Virus record (IMG/VR): IMGVR_UViG_3300040801_001321
Span: 1 to 29,294 of that record
Strand: one strand, 5' to 3'
DNA from: a virus
Length of the DNA stretch: 29,294 nucleotides
Within the stretch, counting starts at the first letter, position 1. The number at the start of each line of letters is the position of its first letter. The position numbers were made by a program, and so were the translations under genes. Below the pieces are notes generated by a model. That model was given only the letters and a program-made list of their open reading frames with translations. It did no database searches and was not told where the DNA came from. Positions 7,959-16,049 of this stretch are shown piece after piece.

Positions 7959-9353
7959 TCAGGCAATCACCCACGGCACCGATTGTACCACGGCGCTCGG
8001 TGAGTAGAAGCATAGCAATAGAGCGTCGGCCTTGTCAGGCGAGCGCCCGACACGCTGGATGAAGTCGTCTTTCTTCTCGACGGTACGCCGTCCCTTCGAA
8101 TCTCGCCGCCCTTCTTTGCGCTCGGTCAGCTCTTCGATCAGCTCGATGTCGTCAGGTATGGATACCGTATCGACGACGTTCGCAAAGTCGAACCACATCT
8201 CGGCCACGACGTTCGAGTAGTAGTCTCGGTTCTGCGCGTTCTGCGCAAAGTTGACCCCAACGACGTTGAAGCCCGCGTCTTCGAGCACGTCCGTAACGCC
8301 ACCGCCAAGCCCGGTATCGTCCACCTTGATCATCACGTCTCGATCGTCACCGGCGAAGCTCATCAGCCGTTCTGCCGTCTCGGTCGTCCGGCGCTTCTGC
8401 CCGTCGGCGTTCTGCTTGTACTCACGGAAGTCGATCACAGCGAGCCCCTTGCGCTTGTAGAACACGACACGATCCTTGCCGCCGCGCGCGATGTCCGCAC
8501 CGATCTCGATTGCGCCTTCGTCCTCTACGGTGCGGCGGCTCGCCTCCATCGCCTGACGAATCGTGATGATCGACGACTCGCCAAGCCCCTGCGGCATTCC
8601 TCGCCAGACGTGGTTGTAGTGCGACCAGTCGCCCGTCTCGTGGGCGTGCCGTTGATCGCGCAGCCGGTCCGCTTCCAACGTCTCCGGGAAGTACGGATTG
8701 CCGTCGTGGTTGATCTCGATGCCGAGCGCGCCGTCGCCCCGGTGCAGGTACCACGTCACCTCGTCGCCGTTCTCCATCGTAGCGGCGAGCTTCTCCTTCC
8801 GCGTCTTAAACGCAAGGAAATAGTCGTAGATCGGGTCGCGCTGGTCGATGCGGTTGAACGTGTAGTAAAGCTTCGAGCGCCGCTTGCGCACCGTCGGCAC
8901 AAGCACTTCGAGCGATTTCTGCGATACCTGCTGCGCCTCTTCGGTCCACGCTCGCCCGATGTTCGTGGTCGACTTCACGTGCTGACCGTTACGGTAGCCA
9001 ATCCCCGCGAAGACCATGTGAGCGCCCATTACGTGATCGATGCTGCTGTCGGTCATGTAGTAGCCGGGAATCTGTAATGCCTCTATCGATCGAACGATAG
9101 ACCCGTAGACCGACTCGGCCATAGAGTTCTGCGTCTCGCGCGTGCAGAGGTACGTCGACTTCTCGTTGCGCCCGGTCATCGCAAAGAAGTCAGCCATCGC
9201 CGTGGTCTTCGCACCGCCGCGCCCGCCCCACAGAAAGAAATGGCGCACCTCCTTCGAGTGCGCCTCTTCGTAGAGCGGCATGAACGCCGGGATAAGCAGG
9301 CCGTGAAGCCCGCCGTCCTCAGTCGGTGGACTCGTCGCCTTCGTTATCGTCAT
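7959..9353 (-). CDS. terL: Terminase large subunit
   Basis: 464 residues. ATPase domain: Walker A GGRGGAKT at 43-50 and a Walker B-like stretch RAWTEEAQQ with acidic residues at 138-139. Nuclease domain: Asp287 in GADIARGGKD, Asp345 in IKVDDTGLGGG and a final SPDKADALLL, the usual arrangement of metal-binding acids in PBSX-type (Terminase_3) enzymes. It pumps and cuts concatemeric DNA at the portal. The chosen ATG has GAGGA five bases upstream and lies 35 bases inside the small-subunit gene. All key residues are present. Confidence 0.95.
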   Translation of the reverse strand: MTITKATSPPTEDGGLHGLLIPAFMPLYEEAHSKEVRHFFLWGGRGGAKTTAMADFFAMTGRNEKSTYLCTRETQNSMAESVYGSIVRSIEALQIPGYYMTDSSIDHVMGAHMVFAGIGYRNGQHVKSTTNIGRAWTEEAQQVSQKSLEVLVPTVRKRRSKLYYTFNRIDQRDPIYDYFLAFKTRKEKLAATMENGDEVTWYLHRGDGALGIEINHDGNPYFPETLEADRLRDQRHAHETGDWSHYNHVWRGMPQGLGESSIITIRQAMEASRRTVEDEGAIEIGADIARGGKDRVVFYKRKGLAVIDFREYKQNADGQKRRTTETAERLMSFAGDDRDVMIKVDDTGLGGGVTDVLEDAGFNVVGVNFAQNAQNRDYYSNVVAEMWFDFANVVDTVSIPDDIELIEELTERKEGRRDSKGRRTVEKKDDFIQRVGRSPDKADALLLCFYSPSAVVQSVPWVIA

Positions 9354-9708
9354 TCTCGTCCTCGACTACGCGGATGGTGGCCCCGACGTGCAGGATGATC
9401 GGCGCGTCGATCGCCGCGTCGCTCTGAACCTTGATCTCCTGCGTCGGCTTGCCGTCGAGCCGGTCGTAGATGTAGCGGGCAATGTCGGCCTTCCCCGAAA
9501 GCGCCATGTTCCACATCTTGTGCCCGAGCGCTTCCTTGCGGGCGATCTTGGGCTGACCCTTGCGAATCTCGACGTCTTCGATCTCGCCGAGTTGTCGGAG
9601 CACGTCGGTGAGCGTGAGCGTGCCTTTCGGTCGCCCCTTCGGATTACCCGATTGTCCCGGCTTGAAGCGAGTAGCTGGACTTGGATTCGGATTTCCGCTG
9701 CTGCTCAT
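9319..9708 (-). CDS. Probable terminase small subunit (DUF5681-type N-terminus)
   Basis: 129 residues. The N-terminus RFKPGQSGNPKGRPKG matches the DUF5681 motif often found in proteins encoded just before the large terminase. A helical middle section (TDVLRQLGEIEDVEIRKGQ, then KMWNMALSGKADIARYIYDR) could bind DNA, and the C-terminus is highly acidic. It starts within the stop of the methyltransferase reading frame (ATGA) and overlaps the large subunit by 35 bases. Function as DNA-recognition subunit is inferred from position and motif. Confidence 0.65.
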   Translation of the reverse strand: MSSSGNPNPSPATRFKPGQSGNPKGRPKGTLTLTDVLRQLGEIEDVEIRKGQPKIARKEALGHKMWNMALSGKADIARYIYDRLDGKPTQEIKVQSDAAIDAPIILHVGATIRVVEDENDDNEGDESTD

Positions 9709-10952
9709 AGCTTTTTGATCGTCTGCTCTACGTTGTTCGCCTCACACCAAAGACGGTATCGCTCTATCACGATATCACAATACTGCGGGTTCAGTTCAAT
9801 GGCGAGGCACGACCGGCCCGCGCGTTCTGCTGCAATGACGGTGGTTCCGCTCCCCACAAATGGATCGTACACGTACTCGCTGTCGTGGTTTCGGATCGGC
9901 CGTTCCATGCACTCGACCGGCTTCTGAGTTGAGTGGCCTCCAATCGTGTTCTTGTCGAGCGCGATTTCCCATACCGTGCTCTGCTTGCGGTCGCCAATCC
10001 AGTGAGCGCCAGATCCCTTTCGCACAGCGTACCAGCACGGCTCGTGCCTCCAGTGGTAGTGCCCTCTTCAGATTGGAAAATGTGGCTTGCTCCAGACAAT
10101 CATCGACCGAACAAGGAAACCGCTGTCTTGCAGTATCCTCCCGGTATCGATCAGGTTGGAGCCCGCCGGGCTCCATGTGTATACAACGTCGCCGGGAAAC
10201 AGATCCCATGCAGTAGACCAATCGACCTGATCGTCATTCTCAACCGCCCCTACGCGGCTCGCCGCGTAGGCAAGGTTCCCCTTTTCTGCCTCACGGACCC
10301 GCCATGCCGGATCGTAGTTCACTCCATACGGCGGATCGGTGACCATCATTATCGGCGAACCGTAATCCATGAGACGATCCACGTCATCCGCGTCTGTGGC
10401 GTCTCCGCACAAAAGCCGGTGAGAACCAAGCGCCCACATATCACCGACCGCGCACAAAGCGGGAACGTCGCTCGGAATCTCGTCGTCCCGCTCTGTTTCT
10501 TCCGGCTCTCGTATCAGCGTGATGTCGCCGGTCGTCAGCCGGAAGTCGTCAAAGCTCAGATCACCAGCGAACTCAAGCACAAGCTCGGGCACGAAGTCGC
10601 CGTACTGCGACGTGATCGCCAGTAGCTTGTCAGCAGCGTCCTTCTTGCTTTTCGCTTCGATGAACGCAACCGGCACGTCCGGCACAGTGTAGCCCTCGTC
10701 GCGCAGGTCGCGCAGCGCCACGCACCGCTGGTGACCGTCGATGATGTAGTGCTTCGGATTCTTTGCCTTCGTGCGCCACACGAATACCGGCGCGTTGATG
10801 CCATGCTCGACGATGCGCCGTTTCAGCTTCCCAAGATTCTCGTCGCTGATCGTCTTGATCCCGCCCTGAAAGTCGAGAAGCGAATCCAGCGGCAGCGTCG
10901 TAGCCGCCTCGCACGTAACATCGATCCTGCTCGATTCCTGCTGATTTTTCAT
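9705..10952 (-). pseudogene. ParB domain-DNA methyltransferase interrupted by an in-frame TGA
   Basis: One continuous frame of 415 codons apart from a single TGA at codon 295. Residues 10-150 form a ParB-like nuclease/NTPase domain with YIIDGHQRCVAL near 69-80. Next comes a beta-class N4-cytosine/N6-adenine methyltransferase: DPPY at 206-209 before the stop, and after it RGHYHWRHEPCWYAV, HSTQKPVE and DPFVGSGTT (AdoMet-binding motif I). The stop therefore splits the catalytic motif from the cofactor site. The sequence on both sides is intact and in the same frame, so this is a point mutation, a sequencing error or readthrough. A GTG at 10025 could start the second half but has no ribosome binding site. 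Neighbours use TGA as a true stop. Such enzymes usually protect phage DNA from restriction. Confidence 0.8.
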
Positions 10953-10961
10953 GATCTGCCC

Positions 10962-11441
10962 CTATCTTGGCATGAAGTATGGCCCGTAGTCCACGTGCGC
11001 GATCCACACCGGACGCCACGGCTTCTCGGTCAGCGCGTGCTTGACCCCTGCGTACCACGGCGGGAGTAGCGGTATCCAATCTCCCCGGTGTCGCAGCGCG
11101 AATAGCACGGTCGTTCGGTGGAGCGCTTTCACGAACCGGCGGTTGCCGGCACGCTTGCTCCCGTAGAGCGATAGCCAGCGGTGCTTGCCGTCTCGGCGAT
11201 GTAGCTCCCGAGCGACGATCTGCGCGATTGCGCCCCCGCGCGAATGACCCTGTACTATGAGCACGTTCAGCCCCCGAATCGCCCGGAGTACGATCAGCGC
11301 CTCGTAGCGGTCCCAGCGGTTCACGCGTTCGTTGTCTCCGATGGTGCGCCCGGTCATGAAGTTGAACATCCAGTCCCGCGCATCGTTTGATCCGATGATC
11401 TGGAGCACCCGGTCGCCGTCTTTCAGCCGCCACTCAACCAC
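10962..11441 (-). CDS. Alpha/beta hydrolase, class 3 lipase-like
   Basis: 159 residues. The early segment IIGSNDARDWMFNF resembles the oxyanion-loop region of class 3 lipases. The nucleophile elbow is GHSRGGAIAQIVA with Ser67, followed by YGSKRAGNRRFV (equivalent to the family's GSPRVGN), RHRGDWIPLLPP with Asp121, and HVDYG with His149. So a full Ser-Asp-His triad can be proposed, in the right spacing, although the protein is shorter than most lipases (250-300). No signal peptide is present, so it would act in the cytoplasm unless released by lysis or packed in virions. Start is GTG with AAGGG about eight bases upstream, overlapping the coiled-coil gene by eight bases. Substrate unknown. Confidence 0.75.
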   Translation of the reverse strand: MVEWRLKDGDRVLQIIGSNDARDWMFNFMTGRTIGDNERVNRWDRYEALIVLRAIRGLNVLIVQGHSRGGAIAQIVARELHRRDGKHRWLSLYGSKRAGNRRFVKALHRTTVLFALRHRGDWIPLLPPWYAGVKHALTEKPWRPVWIAHVDYGPYFMPR

Positions 11442-11694
11442 GGTGCGCGCCCTTACGATTTCGGCGCTCTCGGTCGATCGTCGCGTTATGGAGAGCGGTG
11501 ACTCGATGAAGCCTGTCTTCGAGATCGAGTACGTGCCGCTTGAGCCGTTCGTTCTCCGCGAGTACGGTCTGCATCGCTTCGCGTGTCTGGTCGAGTTCGT
11601 CCATCGTCACCACCGTTTCCGGTTCCGCTTGTACCTCGGCCTCCGGCCTCGCAGATCGCGTCTCGCGCAGTGTCGGGAATCTCTCATGCGCCAT
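11434..11694 (-). CDS. Small coiled-coil protein
   Basis: 86 residues. Residues 30-65 form a clear heptad pattern (MDELDQTREAMQTVLAENE, then RLKRHVLDLEDRLHRVTAL), predicting a parallel coiled coil; the C-terminus is basic (RERRNRKGAHRG). GGAGGG lies five bases before the ATG. The gene is overlapped at both ends by its neighbours, which supports translation. I do not recognise a family; a small structural or packaging accessory is possible given its position before the lipase and terminase genes. Confidence 0.6.
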   Translation of the reverse strand: MAHERFPTLRETRSARPEAEVQAEPETVVTMDELDQTREAMQTVLAENERLKRHVLDLEDRLHRVTALHNATIDRERRNRKGAHRG

Positions 11695-11920
11695 CGTATC
11701 CCTCCGGTCGTTTGCCTTCGCGCCACTCCCTGACGCTCACCTGTCGCTCGATCCGTCGCACCGTAGCGTTGATCTGCTCGTCGGTGCGTGGGCCGAAGTG
11801 TCCGTGCCGTTCCCGCGCTCGGGCGAACGCCCACCGTCGCCGCTCTCGCCACGCGGCGCGACACTCCGCGCAGGATTCGATCAACCCGTCGACCTCTCCG
11901 CCGCACCATCGGCAGATCAT
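11684..11920 (-). CDS. Small zinc-ribbon protein
   Basis: 78 residues. The start MICRWCGGEV and the following CAEC at 17-20 give two CxxC knuckles 11 residues apart, a zinc ribbon. The rest is a basic helical tail rich in Arg. The ATG overlaps the stop of the dehydrogenase gene as ATGA, which fixes the start; a longer frame further upstream is only the antisense/alternate reading of that gene. Similar small Zn proteins are common between phage modules. Function unknown; nucleic acid binding is a guess from the charge. Confidence 0.65.
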   Translation of the reverse strand: MICRWCGGEVDGLIESCAECRAAWRERRRWAFARARERHGHFGPRTDEQINATVRRIERQVSVREWREGKRPEGYDGA

Positions 11921-12729
11921 CGCTCGGCTCTCCAATCGGCGTTCAGACCGTCGACCACTTCGAGAAGGGAAGGCATGTACCCGTTCTGTCTCGCGGCGTA
12001 GATCATCGCCGGGATGTCCTTGTTCAGGCAGTGCGAGTCGTAGTGGCGCTGGCCAGCAAAGCTCTGCGTATGGCTGCGCCCGATGCGCGGGTCGTTCAGT
12101 AGAAGCTCGCGCCACTCGTCGTACTCGACGCCGAACGTCTCGCAGATACGTGCCCACTCGTTGAAAAACGTCACTTTGGTCGCGAGGAACGCGTTCTCGG
12201 CGTACTTCACGAGTTCTGCGGTGATCGCGTCGGTGAACTGAATCTTGAACGTGCTCGGCTTCGCCCGCTTGTACGCTTCCGCTACCAGACGGCGATGGGC
12301 GGTTCGGCCTCCGATAATCACGAAGTCGTCGTCGACCTGCTGCGAGTCGAGAGTCGCCCCGGTGAACTCGGGCGACATGCAGACCCGGTAGCCGTCGTCG
12401 ATCATCGAATCTGTGAACCCCGGAGGAACAGTGCTTTTGATCACGAGCACGTCGCAGCGATCGCCCCATTGTTTCACCGCGCTCTCTACGATTGCGGTAT
12501 CAGCCGCGCCTCCGGGAAGCTTCGGCGTCGGCACGCAGATAAAGCCGATCGTCCATCGACGATCGCTCTCGATGGTCCGATACTCCTTGGCACCACCACC
12601 GAACGTCGTTGTCTCGACCACATCGCCGGTTCGGTATCCCTGCTCCGGGTCGTAGATGCTCGCCTCCGGGAAGATGCGGCCCATGTCCTTGCCGACTACG
12701 CCGTAGCCGATGATCAGAATATCACTCAC
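11917..12729 (-). CDS. Nucleotide-sugar (UDP-glucose/GDP-mannose-type) dehydrogenase, short form
   Basis: 270 residues against about 390-450 for usual family members. Residues 8-13 are the Rossmann GYGVVG, then CVPTP (65-69), STVPPGF (99-105), SPEFTGATL (119-127), the AELVKYAENAFLATK stretch (171-185) of the central domain with its active-site Lys, and FFNEWARICE. DSHCLNKD (231-238) fits the catalytic cysteine loop, so Cys234 is the likely nucleophile. The C-terminal sugar-nucleotide-binding domain is missing. It would oxidise a nucleotide sugar to the uronic acid for glycan synthesis. GTG start, AGGGGG six bases upstream, GTGA overlap with the methyltransferase before it. Confidence 0.85.
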   Translation of the reverse strand: MSDILIIGYGVVGKDMGRIFPEASIYDPEQGYRTGDVVETTTFGGGAKEYRTIESDRRWTIGFICVPTPKLPGGAADTAIVESAVKQWGDRCDVLVIKSTVPPGFTDSMIDDGYRVCMSPEFTGATLDSQQVDDDFVIIGGRTAHRRLVAEAYKRAKPSTFKIQFTDAITAELVKYAENAFLATKVTFFNEWARICETFGVEYDEWRELLLNDPRIGRSHTQSFAGQRHYDSHCLNKDIPAMIYAARQNGYMPSLLEVVDGLNADWRAER

Positions 12730-13400
12730 AGATTGCCCCCTTTGAATCGGAAGATCGCGGCCGTGTTGCGCGGCCCCGGTACGCGCTCCGGGCCGTCGAA
12801 CCAAGCTCGCTGCTCTTCGAACCACGCGACCGTTTCGTGTAGCTCAGATCGGTGCGGCTGCGTCTCGTAGAAGTAGTAGTCCATCATCACGATCGGGGCA
12901 TCGTGTACCAGCGACGTCCAGAACCGACCAAACAGTAGATCGAGCGCTTCAGTGCCGCTGGTCATGTCGTCGACCAGCATACCGATCGGCTGTTCCGGTA
13001 CCGAGTCGCCAGCGTAGACGTCGCCCGCCTCGGCGTGGATGTCGCACGGTAGATCGATCACGTTCTCGGCCCACATGCGCCAAAACGATTCGCGGCGCGG
13101 GAGCTCGAGCTTCAGCTTCGTCCATGCCTTCTCTCGGTACGCGTCGCTTGCGAACCAGCGGTCGTATGCGTGTATCGGCGCTCCGGTTGCGCCACCAAGC
13201 ATGCGGCCCATCACGAGGTACGCCGTCGTCGAACCGAGAAACGGCCCGATATCGGCAATCGTGTGTCGTGGGTCGATCTCGCGCGCGAGTTTCACCAGCG
13301 TCGGGGCGATCGTAGCGCCGCCGCCTCCCAGTTCGGGGATACTCGCCGCGCGATTCCAGACCGGGAAGATCGCTTCGTCGTCGATTAGAGGTAGTGTCAC
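12726..13400 (-). CDS. Class I SAM-dependent methyltransferase-like protein
   Basis: 224 residues from a GTG start that overlaps the preceding stop (GTGA) and has AAAGGG six bases upstream. Motif I is [16 protein letters not shown] at 48-63; Asp80 at the end of the next strand (IHAYDRW) would bind the AdoMet ribose. A later acidic strand [10 protein letters not shown] and [12 protein letters not shown] fit the remaining Rossmann strands. Proteins of this type, encoded among glycosyltransferases, generally methylate sugars. It lies between the HNH gene and the dehydrogenase. Substrate is inferred from context only. Confidence 0.7.
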   Translation of the reverse strand: MTLPLIDDEAIFPVWNRAASIPELGGGGATIAPTLVKLAREIDPRHTIADIGPFLGSTTAYLVMGRMLGGATGAPIHAYDRWFASDAYREKAWTKLKLELPRRESFWRMWAENVIDLPCDIHAEAGDVYAGDSVPEQPIGMLVDDMTSGTEALDLLFGRFWTSLVHDAPIVMMDYYFYETQPHRSELHETVAWFEEQRAWFDGPERVPGPRNTAAIFRFKGGNL

Positions 13401-14152
13401 GCAGTGCCCTTTGATCGCTTGTTGCGATTCTGTTCTGAATAGGTAGCCCACTTGCAATTTGATGGCTCGTAGTCGCCGTCGTTATCGATTCGCTCAAGCG
13501 TCATGTCCGGAGGTCGCGGACCCATGTCCTCATAAAATGCTTCAAAGCTATCTCTCCAGCGCTTGCAAACCTTGATGCCTCGCAATCCGTAATACTTCCA
13601 CGCTTTGCTGTTCGGGTTTGTGCACCGCTGAATCATGCTGTGCCAGCTTGCGTATTCGGGAGAATGCTTCCGGTCGACTGTGTGTTGATGCGAAGACCTT
13701 GTATAGTCTTTCCTCGCAATCCTTTTGCGAAGACGCTCAAATGTTTTTTCCCTTGCCAGACACCCGCAGCTGCGCGTATTCCCACTCTTTAGGTTCGACG
13801 TAGGCACTTCGGTCGATTCACCGCAATCGCATTCGCATCTCCAGACTACGTTCTTCCACGACCGTCTATCTGTTGCTTCCATGACCACAAGCCTGCCGTA
13901 CCTCTGGCCGCGAAGGTCTTCGTAGTATTGACGATTCCGAGCGATGCAGCCGCAGCTCTTGGTTCTACCGCTGCGTAATGAACCCGCGACAACGTCGTGT
14001 TCATTGCCGCAGTCGCAGACGCAATGCCAAAGGCGCTTGCCGTCAGTAGAGCGTTTCTCACTTCTCGAAACGACCAATAATTTGCCGAACCGTTGCCCTA
14101 TCAGGGACTGTGTAGAAGCCCGTGCTGTCTCCGTCTCGCTCGATGTTTTCAA
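13397..14152 (-). CDS. HNH-like homing endonuclease with two N-terminal zinc ribbons
   Basis: 251 residues. Two copies of a motif of the form FGKLLVV...W.C.CDCG...L.SG...SCGC (about 22-70 and 84-132) supply eight cysteines each in CxC/CGC pairs. The C-terminal half has [25 protein letters not shown] and [19 protein letters not shown], a well-known phage HNH-type endonuclease module. The only workable start upstream of the first ribbon is a TTG with GAGGTG seven bases before it, giving a 95-base overlap with the methyltransferase. The DNA is visibly less GC-rich than the genes around it, consistent with insertion as a free-standing homing gene. Confidence 0.75.
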   Translation of the reverse strand: MKTSSETETARASTQSLIGQRFGKLLVVSRSEKRSTDGKRLWHCVCDCGNEHDVVAGSLRSGRTKSCGCIARNRQYYEDLRGQRYGRLVVMEATDRRSWKNVVWRCECDCGESTEVPTSNLKSGNTRSCGCLAREKTFERLRKRIARKDYTRSSHQHTVDRKHSPEYASWHSMIQRCTNPNSKAWKYYGLRGIKVCKRWRDSFEAFYEDMGPRPPDMTLERIDNDGDYEPSNCKWATYSEQNRNKRSKGTA

Positions 14153-14672
14153 GACCGACCACCTCGTCTATTGCGCGTTCTACTCCGGGAAATCGCGGAA
14201 GATTCCCAACGTCATGCCATGATAATACACCACCTTCCCTGACTTTGGGGAGCCATCGTAAGGTGTCGGCCTTGACGCCTTCGTATGAGTGGTCTGAGTC
14301 TATGAAGCAGATATCGAGCGACGCATCCTCGATCTTCATAGCCGCCTCTGCGCTCCAATCTCGAATGATTTCAATTCGACCCCGGTACCGGCTCACCGCG
14401 CGTACGGTCTTCGCATAGCAGTCGTCGAAGTACCGCTGGTCGTTCTGTGCGATCCTATCGGGCGACTTCGCGTAGGTCGATTCCGGGTCGGGCGCGGTCC
14501 ACGCGTCGACCATGATCCACCGCAGCATCGGCCGCGCGGAAAGTACCTCCTGCGCCGTGCGGCCCATCCATACGCCGATCTCCGCTCCGACCCACGGCTC
14601 GTTCATCGGAATGCGCCGCAGGATTGCTTGCCACCGGCGCGGCCGGTTCGGGTCAGGACGTTTCTTTGCCAT
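14058..14672 (-). CDS. Class I SAM methyltransferase (Methyltransf_24-like)
   Basis: 204 residues from the ATG with AGGAG eight bases upstream; a longer frame exists but lies inside the sulfotransferase gene. Motif [18 protein letters not shown] at 28-44, Asp57 in MVDAW, then the signature [18 protein letters not shown] (123-140) and GGVLSWHDV (147-155). This pattern is typical of small methyltransferases acting on sugars or antibiotics (CmcI/rhamnosyl O-methyltransferase type), where the Asp and His may bind a metal. The 3' end is overlapped by the HNH gene. Sugar methylation is inferred from the neighbouring glycosyltransferases. Confidence 0.8.
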   Translation of the reverse strand: MAKKRPDPNRPRRWQAILRRIPMNEPWVGAEIGVWMGRTAQEVLSARPMLRWIMVDAWTAPDPESTYAKSPDRIAQNDQRYFDDCYAKTVRAVSRYRGRIEIIRDWSAEAAMKIEDASLDICFIDSDHSYEGVKADTLRWLPKVREGGVLSWHDVGNLPRFPGVERAIDEVVGLENIERDGDSTGFYTVPDRATVRQIIGRFEK

Positions 14673-15276
14673 AGCCAAATCTCCTGTAGGCGGTTTGTTC
14701 TGCTTCGCGGAACGCGACGCGAGCCATGTGATGCGCGTCATCTGGTCGCGGAAAACTGTTACGCGCTTTCGCGGCCGACGCCATCGCCAGACGCGCGGCC
14801 GTCGGTTTCACGCCGAGTCTACGCAGAAGCGCAGGCAACTCTATGTCCATACGATCGGTATCGTAGACGTCGGAGTTCGGCCAGTCGGCAAACTTGGTGT
14901 AGAGGCTCGTCACCCACCCCGGATGCTCGACCGCTACCCACCAAACGAACGACGAAAAGTCGTCGCAAGCTTCTCGCGGCGGGTCGTTGATCTCGGCGAA
15001 CGGATGCCACCACCGGCCGTCGCTCGTGTGCTTCGGCCAGCTCGGCCAGTCCCACGCGTGCTGTAGCGCCCACACGCTCTTGATGAATCGGTAGGGGTGC
15101 CGGATGAAAACACGGTGCGGTACGCTCATGTCCATCGGTACGACACCGGGGCAGTCGTGCTTGAGGCCGATCGCCTTGCCGAGCACGCCGGTTCGGCGCA
15201 GCACTTCGGTGACGTACGTCCCGCCGCAGCGCGGCATGTGTAGAAAGATGCTCCCGTCGTTCAGGTAGAAGGCCAT
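14653..15276 (-). CDS. Sulfotransferase-like protein
   Basis: 207 residues. FLHMPRCGGTYVTEVLR at 11-27 matches the 5'-phosphosulfate-binding loop of PAPS-dependent sulfotransferases (usual form PKTGGTSL), and RVFIRHPYRFIKSVW at 55-69 matches the 3'-phosphate-binding motif (RHPYDRLLS). Family proteins move sulfate from PAPS to hydroxyl groups of carbohydrates. Length is at the short end. GAGGAG five bases before the ATG; overlaps the glycosyltransferase by 16 bases. No PAPS synthesis gene is seen, so PAPS would come from the host. Confidence 0.75.
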   Translation of the reverse strand: MAFYLNDGSIFLHMPRCGGTYVTEVLRRTGVLGKAIGLKHDCPGVVPMDMSVPHRVFIRHPYRFIKSVWALQHAWDWPSWPKHTSDGRWWHPFAEINDPPREACDDFSSFVWWVAVEHPGWVTSLYTKFADWPNSDVYDTDRMDIELPALLRRLGVKPTAARLAMASAAKARNSFPRPDDAHHMARVAFREAEQTAYRRFGYGKETS

Positions 15277-16049
15277 GCAATCTCCTCGAACGTGTCGAGA
15301 TCGACGGTGTGCCGATCCCCGAGCTGGTACGAAAGACGATCGTTCGAATCGTCACGCCCGCCGCGCTCTTTTCGCGATCCCTTGCCGATGATGTCTTCGG
15401 GTGTGAGTCGCCCGCCGTGCCCCCGAATGACTTCGCTTTGCGTCCGAGGAAGCCAGCGAAGATGGACGCACCGAAGCTCCGCATTGTGCCATGGCGTCAG
15501 CGCGTGGATAACCGTCGTACCATTTCGCACGAGCCGCGTCTTCGAGTGAAACAGCGTACGTTGCCAATCGCACGGCCACGACTCGATGTTCGCGAAGTTA
15601 TAGAGCTTCGTCGGATTGTGCGACGGCGGGCCGAACCACCCCTGCGCGAGTTCTCCGCCGTCTTCCGCGATCCACGTACGATCGACGTGCAGGTACATGC
15701 CCTTGAGCTGATAGGCATATCCCCCGTATCCAGCCTTGATGCGGTTTCGCATCGCTGCGAGATCGTCGGGGTGATACAGCTCGTCTCCGTCGACGCCGAA
15801 TACCCACGTATCCGTCCCGACGTACGGCTCGACGTACTGATGCGTGTGCGTCAGGTTCTCCTCGTGAAATACGTCGTAGGCGACGTGCGCGTGCTCCATT
15901 GCCGCGCGCGCGCACTCCTCCGTGTCGTCGGTGCTTCCGGTGTCGATGAACCGGATGTAGTCGCAGAAATCGGCGATGCGAGTTAGAACCTCGGCGATCG
16001 TCAACTCCTCGTTTTTCACCATCACGATACCGACGATTCGTGGCGTCAT
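15261..16049 (-). CDS. Glycosyltransferase family 2 (GT-A)
   Basis: 262 residues. Starts VGIVMVKNEELTIAEVL, then FIDTGSTDDTEE at 34-45 (nucleotide-sugar binding) and GVDGDELYHPDDL at 85-97, whose DGDE supplies the metal-binding acidic pair. This is the pattern of cytoplasmic GT2 enzymes that build glycans on lipid or protein acceptors. No membrane segment. Donor and acceptor cannot be read from sequence. It starts within the stop of the GT8-like gene (ATGA) and is followed by the sulfotransferase, forming a tight translationally coupled set. Confidence 0.88.
   Translation of the reverse strand: MTPRIVGIVMVKNEELTIAEVLTRIADFCDYIRFIDTGSTDDTEECARAAMEHAHVAYDVFHEENLTHTHQYVEPYVGTDTWVFGVDGDELYHPDDLAAMRNRIKAGYGGYAYQLKGMYLHVDRTWIAEDGGELAQGWFGPPSHNPTKLYNFANIESWPCDWQRTLFHSKTRLVRNGTTVIHALTPWHNAELRCVHLRWLPRTQSEVIRGHGGRLTPEDIIGKGSRKERGGRDDSNDRLSYQLGDRHTVDLDTFEEIAWPST

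Noticed and set aside
9705-10025. Separate small methyltransferase gene
   Set aside because: The GTG at 10025 lacks a ribosome site and the fragment is continuous with the upstream ParB-methyltransferase frame; treated as one interrupted gene.
10068-10070. TGA recoded as an amino acid across the genome (as in code 4 or 25)
   Set aside because: Many neighbouring genes end in TGA inside ATGA or GTGA overlaps with the next start, and several would run into unrelated sequence if TGA were sense.
11684-12469. Minus-strand frame of 261 codons
   Set aside because: Only its last 78 codons (zinc-ribbon protein) have a supported start; the rest is the alternate frame of the sugar dehydrogenase.
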